A stretch of DNA of 64,000 bases from Megachile rotundata (lineage: Eukaryota; Arthropoda; Insecta; Hymenoptera; Megachilidae): positions 1,178,001 to 1,242,000 of the forward strand of contig NW_027473345.1 of assembly GCF_050947335.1 (NCBI RefSeq). Reading direction: 5' to 3'. The notes beneath the pieces were generated by a model that saw nothing but the letters and a program-made list of their open reading frames with translations, did no database searches and was not told where the DNA came from. The position numbers were made by a program, and so were the translations under genes. Below are positions 54,541-64,000 of this stretch, piece after piece. How positions within the stretch are numbered: the stretch's first letter is position 1; the number at the start of each line of letters is the position of its first letter.

Positions 54541-55996
54541 CTGATTGTATGTTTGTGATAATATGATTGCGATTGCATGATTGAGACTGTATGATTGTGA
54601 TTGTATGGTTGTTATTGTATGATTGTGATTGTATGATTGTGATTCTATGATTGAGATTGTATGATGGTGATTGTATGATTGTGATTGTATGATTGCGATT
54701 GTATGATTGTGATTGTATGATTGTGATTGTATGATTGCGATTGTATCATTGTGATTGTATGATTGTGGTTGTATGATTGTGATTGTATGATTGTGATTGT
54801 ATGATTGTGATTGTATGATTGTGATTGTATGATTGTTATTGTATGATTGTGATTGTATGATTGTGATTGTATGATTGTGATTGTATGATTGTGATTGTAT
54901 GATTGTGATTGTATGATTGCGATTGTCTGATTGCGATTGTGTGATTGCGAATGTATGATTGTGATTGTATGATTGTGATTCTATGATTGTGATTGTATGA
55001 TTGTGATTGTATGATTGTGATTGTATGATTGTGATTGTATGATTGTGATTGTATGATTGTGATTGTATGATTGTGATTGTATGATTGTGATTGTATGATT
55101 GTGATTGTATGATTGTGATTGTATGATTGTGATTGTATGATTGTGATGGTGTGATTGTGATTGCATGATTGTGATTGCATGATTGTGATTGTATGATGGT
55201 GATTGTGTGATTGCGTTTATATGATGCTAATTGTATGCATGTGAATGTATAATTCTGATTGTATGTTTGTGATAATATGATTGCGATTGTAGGATTGTGA
55301 TTGTATGATTGTGATTGTAAGATTGTAATTGTATGATTGTGATTGTATGATTGTGATTGTATGATTGCCATTGTCTGATTGCGATTGTGTGATTGTGAAT
55401 GTATGATTGCGATTCTATGATTGTAATTGTATGATTGTAATTGCATGAGTGTGATTGTATGATTGTGATTGTATGATTGTGATTGTGTGATTGCGTTTGT
55501 ATGATTGTGATTGTATGATTGTGATTGTATGATTGCGATTGTCTGATTGCGATTGTGTGATTGTGACTGTATGATTGTGATTGTATGATTGTGATTGTAT
55601 GATTGTGATTGTATGATTGTGATTGTGTGATTGCGTTTGTATGATTCTAATTGTATGCATGTGAATGTATAATTCTGATTGTATGTTTGTGATAATATGA
55701 TTGCGATTGCATGATTGAGACTGTATGATTGTGATTGTATGGTTGTTATTGTATGATTGTGATTGTATGATTGTGATTCTATGATTGAGATTGTATGATT
55801 GTGATTGTATGATTGTGATTGCATGATTGCGATTGTCTGATTGCGATTGTGTGATTGTGAATGTATGATTGTGATTGCATGATTGTGATTCTATCATTGT
55901 GATTGTATGATTGTAATTGTATGAATTTGATTGTATGATTGTGATTGTATGATTGTGATTGTGTGATTGCGTTTGTATGATTCTAATTGTATGCAT

Positions 55997-57130
55997 GTGA
56001 ATGTATAACTCTGATTGTATGTTTGTGATAATATGATTGCGATTGTATGATTGAGATTGTATGATTGAGATTGTACGATTGTGGTTCTATGATTGTGATT
56101 GTATGATTGTGATTGTATTATGGTGATTGTATGATTGTGATTGTATGATTGTGATTGTATGATTGTGATTGTATGATTGTGATTGTATGATTGTGATTGT
56201 ATGATTGAGATTGTATGATTGTGATTGTATGATTGTGATTGTATGATTGTGATTGTATGATTGTGATTGTATGATTGTGATTGTATGGTAGTGATTGTAT
56301 GATTGTAATTGTATGATTGTGATTGTACGATTGTGGTTCTATGATTGTGATTGTATGATTGTGATTGTATAATTGTGATTGTATAATTGTGATTGCATGA
56401 TTGTGATTGTATGATTGTCATTGTACGATTGTGATTGTATGATTGTGATTGTATGATTGTGATTGTATGATTGTGATTGTATGGTTGTGATTGTATGACT
56501 GTGATTGTATGATTGTGATTGTATGATTGTGATTGTATGTTTGTGATTGTGCGAGTGCGTTTGTATGATTCTAATTGTATGCATGCAAATGTATAATTCT
56601 GATTGTATGTTTGTGATAATATGATTGCGATTGTATGATTGTGACTGTATGATTGTGATTGTATGATTGTGATTGTATGATTGTGATTGTATGACCGTGA
56701 TTGTATGAATGTGATTGTATGATTGTGATTGTATGATTGCGATTGTATGATTGTGATCGTATGACTGTGATTGTATGATTGTGATTGTATGATTGTGATT
56801 GTATGATTGTTATTGCATGATTGTGATTGTGTGATTGTGATTGTACGATTGTGGTTCTATGATTGTAATGGTATGATTGTGTTTGTATAATTGTGATTGT
56901 ATGATTGTGATTGTTTGATTGTGGGTGTATGATTGTGTTTGTATAATTGTGATTGTATGATTGCGATTGTCTGATTGCGATTGTGTGATTGTGAATGTAT
57001 GATTGTGATTGTATGAATGTGATTCCATGATTGTAATTGTATGATTGCAATTGTATGAATGTGATTGTATGATTGTGATTGTATGATTGTGATTGTGTGA
57101 TTGCGTTTGTATGATTCTAATTGTATGCAT
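55997..57130 (+). repeat. Domain IV core HOR, copy 4
   Basis: One unit longer than copy 3: the offset goes from 5,082 to 5,096 bp inside. Anchor GAGTGCG at 56553 with a private GTGCGAGTGCG form and GCATGCAAATG just after it. Confidence 0.87.
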
Positions 57131-58078
57131 GTGAATGTATAATTCTGATTGTATGATTGTGATTGTATGATTGTGATTCTACGATTGAGATTGTATGATT
57201 GTGATTGTATGATTGTGATTGTATGATTGTGATTGTATGATTGCGATTGTATGATTGTGATTGTATGATTGTGATTGTATGATTGCGATTGTATCATTGT
57301 GATTGTATGATTGTGGTTGTATGATTGTGATTGTATGATTGTGATTGTATGATTGTGATTGTATGATTGTGATTGTATGATTGTTATTGTATGATTGTGA
57401 TTGTATGATTGTGATTGTATGATTGTGATTGTATGATTGCGATTGTCTGATTGCGATTGTGTGATTGCGAATGTATGATTGTGATTGTATGATTGTGATT
57501 CTATGATTGTGATTGTATGATTGTGATTGTATGATTGTGATTGTATGATTGTGATTGTATGATTGTGATTGTATGACTGTGATTGTATGATTGTGATGGT
57601 GTGATTGTGATTGCATGATTGTGATTGCATGATTGTGATTGTATGATGGTGATTGTGTGATTGCGTTTGTATGATGCTAATTGTATGCATGTGAATGTAT
57701 AATTCTGATTGTATGTTTGCGATAATATGATTGCGATTGTAGGATTGTGATTGTATGATTGTGATTGTAAGATTGTAATTGTATGATTGTGATTGTATGA
57801 TTGTGATTGTATGATTGCGATTGTCTGATTGCGATTGTGTGATTGTGAATGTATGATTGCGATTCTATGATTGTGATTGTATGATTGTAATTGCATGAGT
57901 GTGATTGTATGATTGTGATTGTATGATTGTGATTGTGTGATTGCGTTTGTATGATTGTGATTGTATGATTGTGATTGTATGATTGCGATTGTCTGATTGC
58001 GATTGTGTGATTGTGACTGTATGATTGTGATTGTATGATTGTGATTGTATGATTGTGATTGTGTGATTGCGTTTGTAT

Positions 58079-58274
58079 GATTCTAATTGTATGCATGCGA
58101 ATGTATAATTCTGATTGTGAGTTTGTGATAATATGATTGCGATTGTATGATTCAGATTGTATGATTGCGTTTGTATGATTCTAATTGTATGCATGCGAAT
58201 GTATAATTCTGATTGTATGTTTGTGATAATATGATTGCGATTGTATGATTCAGATTGTATGATTGTGATTGTAT
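58079..58274 (+). repeat. 98-bp tandem duplication, second location
   Basis: Same seven-unit duplication as at 53179, including the private GATTGTGAGTTTG variant in the first copy. It lacks the GTGTGATTCTAATTG change seen near 53274. Confidence 0.88.
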
Positions 58275-59217
58275 GATTGTGATTGTATGATTGTGATTGT
58301 ATGATTGTGATTGTATGATTGTGATTGTATGATTGTGATTGTATGATTGTGATTGTATGATTGTGATTGTGTGATTGCGTTTGTATGATTCTAATTGTAT
58401 GCATGTGAATGTATAATTCTGATTGTATGATTGTGATTGTATGATTGTGATTGTATGATTGTGATTGTATGATTGTGATTGTATGATTGTGATTGTATGA
58501 TTGTGATTGTATGATTGTGATTGTATGATTGTGATGGTGTGATTGTGATTGCATGATTGTGATTGCATGATTGTGATTGTATGATGGTGATTGTGTGATT
58601 GCGTTTGTATGATGCTAATTGTATGCATGTGAATGTATAATTCTGATTGTATGTTTGTGATAATATGATTGCGATTGTAGGATTGTGATTGTATGATTGT
58701 GATTGTAAGATTGTAATTGTATGATTGTGATTGTATGATTGTGATTGTATGATTGCCATTGTCTGATTGCGATTGTGCGATTGTGAATGTATGATTGCGA
58801 TTCTATGATTGTGATTGTATGATTGTAATTGCATGAGTGTGATTGTATGATTGTGATTGTATGATTGTGATTGTGTGATTGCGTTTGTATGATTGTGATT
58901 GTATGATTGTGATTGTATGATTGTGATTGTATGATTGTGATTGTATGATTGTGATTGTGTGATTGCGTTTGTATGATTCTAATTGTATGCATGCGAATGT
59001 ATAATTCTGATTGTATGTTTGTGATAATATGATTGCGATTGTATGATTCAGATTGTATGATTGTGATTGTATGATTGTGATTGTATGATTGTGATTGTAT
59101 GATTGTGATTGTATGATTGTGATTGTATGATTGTGATTGTATGATTGTGGTTGCGTGATTGTGATTGTATGATTGTGATTGTATGATTGTCATTGTACGA
59201 CTGTGGTTGTACGATTG

Positions 59218-60290
59218 TGATTGTATGATTGTGATGGTATGATTGTGATTGTATGATTGTGGTTGTATGATTGTGATTGTATGATTGTGATTGTATGATT
59301 GTGATTGTATGATTGTGATTGTGTGATTGCGTTTGTATGATTCTAATTGTATGCATGCGAATGTATAATTCTGATTGTATGTTTGTGATAATACGATTGC
59401 GATTGTATGATGCAGATTGTATGATTGTGATTGTATGATTGTGATTGTATGATTGTGATTGTATGATTGTGATTGTATGATTGTGATTGTATGATTGTGA
59501 TTGTATGATTGTGATTGTATGATTGTGATTGTATGATTGTGATTGTATGATTGTGATTGTATGATTGTGATTGTATGATTATGATTGTATGATTGTGATT
59601 GTATGATTGTGATTGTATGATTGTGATTGTATGATTGCGATTGTCTGATTGCGATTGTATGATTGTGACGGTATGATTGTGATTGTATGATTGTGATTCT
59701 ATGATTGTGATTGTATGATTGTGATTGTATGATTGTGATTGTATGATTGTGATTGTGTGATTGCGTTTGTATGATTCTAATTGTATGCATGCGAATGTAT
59801 GATTGTGATTGCATGATTGTGATTGTATGATTGTGATTGTATGATTGTAATTGTATGAATTTGATTGTATGATTGTGACTGTATTATTGTGATTGTATGA
59901 TTGTGATTGTATGATTGTGATTGTATGATTGTGATTGTATGATTGTGATTGTATGAATGTGATTGTATAATTGTGATTGCATGATTGTGATTGTATGATT
60001 GTCATTGTACGATTGTGATTGTACGATTCTGATTGTACGATTGTGATTGTACGATTGTGATTTTATGATTGTGACTGTATGATTGTGATTGTATGATTGT
60101 GATTGTGTGATTGCGATTGTTTGATTCTAATTGTATGCATGTGAATGTATAATTCTGATTGTATGTTTGTGATAATATGATTGCGATTGTATGATTGAGA
60201 TTGTATGATTGAGATTGTATGATTGTGATTGTATGATTGTGATATTATGATTGTGATTGTATGATTGTGATTGTATGATTGTGATTGTAT
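59218..60290 (+). repeat. 2,296-bp-offset HOR, copy 1
   Basis: Runs from GATGGTATG (59233) through the ATACGATTGCG and GATGCAG markers (59409) to GATATTATG (60241). It is repeated at 61514-62586 with a 2,296-bp offset (164 units). The block is also homologous to 48.96-49.92 kb (10,388 bp away at the GATGCAG marker). Confidence 0.88.
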
Positions 60291-61513
60291 GATTGTGATT
60301 GTGTGATTGTGATTGTATGATTGTGATTGTATGATTGTGATTGTATGATTGTGATTGTATGATTGTGATTGTATGATTGTGATTGTATGATTGTGATTGT
60401 ATGATTGTGATTGTATGATTGTGATTGTATGATTGTGATTGTATGATTGTGATGGTGTGATTGTGATTGCATGATTGTGATTGCATGATTGTGATTGTAT
60501 GATGGTGATTGTGTGATTGCGTTTATATGATGCTAATTGTATGCATGTGAATGTATAATTCTGATTGTATGTTTGTGATAATATGATTGCGATTGTAGGA
60601 TTGTGATTGTATGATTGTGATTGTAAGATTGTAATTGTATGATTGTGATTGTATGATTGTGATTGTATGATTGCCATTGTCTGATTGCGATTGTGTGATT
60701 GTGAATGTATGATTGCGATTCTATGATTGTAATTGTATGATTGTAATTGCATGAGTGTGATTGTATGATTGTGATTGTATGATTGTGATTGTGTGATTGC
60801 GTTTGTATGATTGTGATTGTATGATTGTGATTGTATGATTGCGATTGTCTGATTGCGATTGTGTGATTGTGACTGTATGATTGTGATTGTATGATTGTGA
60901 TTGTATGATTGTGATTGTGTGATTGCGTTTGTATGATTCTAATTGTATGCATGTGAATGTATAATTCTGATTGTATGTTTGTGATAATATGATTGCGATT
61001 GCATGATTCAGACTGTATGATTGTGATTGTATGGTTGTTATTGTATGATTGTGATTGTATGATTGTGATTCTATGATTGAGATTGTATGATTGTGATTGT
61101 ATGATTGTGATTGCATGATTGCGATTGTCTGATTGCGATTGTGTGATTGTGAATGTATGATTGTGATTGCATGATTGTGATTCTATGATTGTGATTGTAT
61201 GATTGTAATTGTATGAATTTGATTGTATGATTGTGATTGTATGATTGTGATTGTGTGATTGCGTTTGTATGATTCTAATTGTATGCATGTGAATGTATAA
61301 CTCTGATTGTATGTTTGTGATAATATGATTGCGATTGTATGATTGAGATTGTATGATTGAGATTGTACGATTGTGGTTCTATGATTGTAATGGTATGATT
61401 GTGTTTGTATAATTGTGATTGTATGATTGTGATTGTTTGATTGTGGGTGTATGATTGTGTTTGTATAATTGTGATTGTATGATTGCGATTGTCTGATTGC
61501 GATTGTGTGATTG

Positions 61514-62586
61514 TGATTGTATGATTGTGATGGTATGATTGTGATTGTATGATTGTGGTTGTATGATTGTGATTGTATGATTGTGATTGTATGATTGTGA
61601 TTGTATGATTGTGATTGTGTGATTGCGTTTGTATGATTCTAATTGTATGCATGCGAATGTATAATTCTGATTGTATGTTTGTGATAATACGATTGCGATT
61701 GTATGATGCAGATTGTATGATTGTGATTGTATGATTGTGATTGTATGATTGTGATTGTATGATTGTGATTGTATGATTGTGATTGTATGATTGTGATTGT
61801 ATGATTGTGATTGTATGATTGTGATTGTATGATTGTGATTGTATGATTGTGATTGTATGATTGTGATTGTATGATTGTGATTGTATGATTATGATTGTAT
61901 GATTGTGATTGTATGATTGTGATTGTATGATTGTGATTGTATGATTGCGATTGTCTGATTGCGATTGTATGATTGTGACGGTATGATTGTGATTGTATGA
62001 TTGTGATTCTATGATTGTGATTGTATGATTGTGATTGTATGATTGTGATTGTATGATTGTGATTGTGTGATTGCGTTTGTATGATTCTAATTGTATGCAT
62101 GCGAATGTATGATTGTGATTGCATGATTGTGATTGTATGATTGTGATTGTATGATTGTAATTGTATGAATTTGATTGTATGATTGTGACTGTATTATTGT
62201 GATTGTATGATTGTGATTGTATGATTGTGATTGTATGATTGTGATTGTATGAATGTGATTGTATAATTGTGATTGCATGATTGTGATTGTATGATTGTCA
62301 TTGTACGATTGTGATTGTACGATTCTGATTGTACGATTGTGATTGTACGATTGTGATTTTATGATTGTGACTGTATGATTGTGATTGTATGATTGTGATT
62401 GTGTGATTGCGATTGTTTGATTCTAATTGTATGCATGTGAATGTATAATTCTGATTGTATGTTTGTGATAATATGATTGCGATTGTATGACTGAGATTGT
62501 ATGATTGAGATTGTATGATTGTGATTGTATGATTGTGATATTATGATTGTGATTGTATGATTGTGATTGTATGATTGTGATTGTAT
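61514..62586 (+). repeat. 2,296-bp-offset HOR, copy 2
   Basis: Second copy of 59218-60290. The canonical run after GATGCAG has 12 units here (61719-61886) against 11 at 59423 and 11 at 49035. The right edge at about 62587 switches to TATGGTAGTG of the domain IV core. Confidence 0.88.
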
Positions 62587-62590
62587 GGTA

Positions 62591-63430
62591 GTGATTGTAT
62601 GATTGTAATTGTATGATTGTGATTGTACGATTGTGGTTCTATGATTGTGATTGTATGATTGTGATTGTATAATTGTGATTGTATAATTGTGATTGCATGA
62701 TTGTGATTGTATGATTGTCATTGTACGATTGTGGTTGTATGATTGTGATTGTATGATTGTGATTGTATGATTGTGATTGTATGGTTGTGATTGTATGACT
62801 GTGATTGTATGATTGTGATTGTATGATTGTGATTGTATGTTTGTGATTGTGTGAGTGCGTTTGTATGATTCTAATTGTATGCATGCGAATGTATAATTCT
62901 GATTGTATGTTTGTGATAATATGATTGCGATTGTATGATTGTGACTGTATGATTGTGATTGTATGATTGTGATTGTATGATTGTGATTGTATGACCGTGA
63001 TTGTATGAATGTGATTGTATGATTGTGATTGTATGATTGCGATTGTATGATTGTGATCGTATGACTGTGATTGTATGATTGTGATTGTATGATTGTGATT
63101 GTATGATTGTTATTGCATGATTGTGATTGTGTGATTGTGATTGTACGATTGTGGTTCTATGATTGTAATGGTATGATTGTGTTTGTATAATTGTGATTGT
63201 ATGATTGTGATTGTTTGATTGTGGGTGTATGATTGTGTTTGTATAATTGTGATTGTATGATTGCGATTGTCTGATTGCGATTGTGTGATTGTGAATGTAT
63301 GATTGTGATTGTATGAATGTGATTCCATGATTGTAATTGTATGATTGCAATTGTATGAATGTGATTGTATGATTGTGATTGTATGATTGTGATTGTGTGA
63401 TTGCGTTTGTATGATTCTAATTGTATGCAT
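62591..63430 (+). repeat. Domain IV core HOR, copy 5 (left part replaced)
   Basis: Matches copy 4 at 6,300 bp from TATGGTAGTG onward, anchor at 62853. Its left part is replaced by the block duplicated from 59.2-60.3 kb, joined at about 62587. After about 63470 it runs into sequence with GTTTGTGATTGTATG and TTTTATAATTG variants as in domain III. Confidence 0.82.
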
Positions 63431-64000
63431 GTGAATGTATAATTCTGATTGTATGATTGTGATTGTATGATTGTGATTGTGTGATTGTGATTGTATGTTT
63501 GTGATTGTATGTTTGTGATTGTATGATTGTGATTGTATGATTGTGATTGTATGACTGTGATTGTATGATTGTGATTTTATAATTGTGATTGTATAATTGT
63601 GATTGCATGATTGTGATTGTATGATTGTCATTGTACGATTGTGGTTGTATGATTGTGATTGTATGATTGTGATTGTATGATTGTGATTGTATGATTGTGA
63701 TTGTATGATTGTGATTGTATGATTATGATTGTGTGATTGCGTTTGTATGATTGTGATTGTATGATTGTGATTGTATGATTGTGATTGTATGATTGTGATT
63801 GTGTGATTGCGTTTGTATGATTCTAATTGTATGCATGCGAATGTATAATTCTGATTGTATGTTTGTGATAATATGATTGCGATTGTATGATTCAGATTGT
63901 ATGATTGTGATTGTATGATTGTGATTGTATGATTGTGATTGTATGATTGTGATTGTATGATTGTGATTGCGTGATTGTGATTGTATGATTGTGATTGTAT

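Larger units (their letters stand above)
1..64000 (+). repeat. 14-bp satellite array filling the whole window
   Basis: Every line of the window is built from GATTGTGATTGTAT or a near variant. The unit is two GATTGT hexamers plus AT, 4 G in 14 bases and no C on the + strand. The first full unit starts at base 3 and the last ends at base 64000. Between them the length equals 4,566 units plus 13 hexamer insertions minus 4 single-base losses. I saw no inverted segment, no unique spacer and no insertion longer than 6 bp. The array is truncated by both window ends. It is most likely eukaryotic satellite DNA; I do not recognise it as a named family. No stretch holds a supportable gene. Confidence 0.98.

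Noticed and set aside
111..63631. Hundreds of long - strand ORFs of 60-623 codons with N/H/I/T/S/Q-rich repeats
   Set aside because: They overlap each other in several frames, read the same 14-residue cycle, and begin and end at satellite variant modules. An open strand is a by-product of a consensus without stops. No non-repeat domain, promoter or conserved frame supports coding.
1..64000. Histidine-rich metal-binding or silk-like repeat protein gene
   Set aside because: The NHNH and TITII cycle is suggestive, but frequent stops are fixed inside the HOR blocks and copied with them, and frame is not conserved between copies.
1..64000. CRISPR array
   Set aside because: Repeats are directly adjacent 14-mers without unique spacers, and no cas gene is present.
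1..64000. Telomeric repeat array
   Set aside because: The unit GATTGTGATTGTAT lacks G runs and does not match TTAGGG, TTAGG, TTTAGGG or similar families. There is no chromosome end in view.
1..64000. G-quadruplex forming region
   Set aside because: The + strand is rich in G compared with C, but G bases are single; runs of three occur only in rare GATTGGG and GTGGGTG variants.
1..64000. Whole window as an assembly artefact
   Set aside because: Ordered private variants, domain-specific markers and block-level structure are hard to create by misassembly. Copy number in the long perfect runs and in the 420-bp pair may still be wrong and needs spanning reads.
1..64000. tRNA, rRNA or other structured RNA genes
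   Set aside because: No stem-forming segments or conserved boxes are visible. The + strand has almost no C to pair with G, so stable hairpins are not expected.

Overview
The whole window is one uninterrupted tandem satellite array. I found no gene, RNA gene, mobile element or non-repeat spacer in it. The basic unit is the 14-mer GATTGTGATTGTAT, itself two GATTGT hexamers plus AT. The window starts and ends inside the array, so the array is longer than 64 kb. All units point the same way. The + strand consensus has no C, and the - strand has no G. An array of this size built only of AT-rich satellite with multi-tier higher-order repeats suggests a eukaryotic chromosome (heterochromatin, pericentromeric, subtelomeric or sex-chromosome satellite). 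Nothing in the sequence lets me name the species.

The 14-bp register is strictly kept. Net phase from base 3 to base 64000 is fully explained by 4,566 units plus two kinds of slip: 13 extra hexamers (AAATGC type, 633 to 36770) and 4 one-base losses (19065, 24696, 31595, 36186). Variation lies in a small set of recurring variant units: an ATGCAT module, a CpG module, a TAC-ending module and the hexamer module. Their order defines higher-order repeats (HORs).

Layout by HOR family. Domain I, about 1-15.3 kb: blocks repeated at offsets of 7,662-7,676, 3,604-3,618, 2,848 and 1,588-1,602 bp. Domain II, about 15.3-28 kb: alternating blocks of 1.8-1.9 kb, two of them an 1,882-bp tandem pair. Domain III, about 28-38 kb: local duplications of 770-784 bp, segments shared with 5.3-6.4 kb, and the longest perfect run (25 units). 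Domain IV, about 38-64 kb: no hexamer insertion, HOR offsets of 4.6-6.3 kb, and local duplications of 420, 98 and 2,296 bp.

The - strand is open in all three frames because the consensus contains no stop there and 14 is not a multiple of 3, so each frame reads the same 14-residue cycle (SYNHNHTITIIQSQ). This yields many long spurious ORFs, up to 623 codons. I judge none to be a gene. The most interesting aspects are the nested HOR architecture, the ATC-type strand asymmetry and the domain-specific variant markers.
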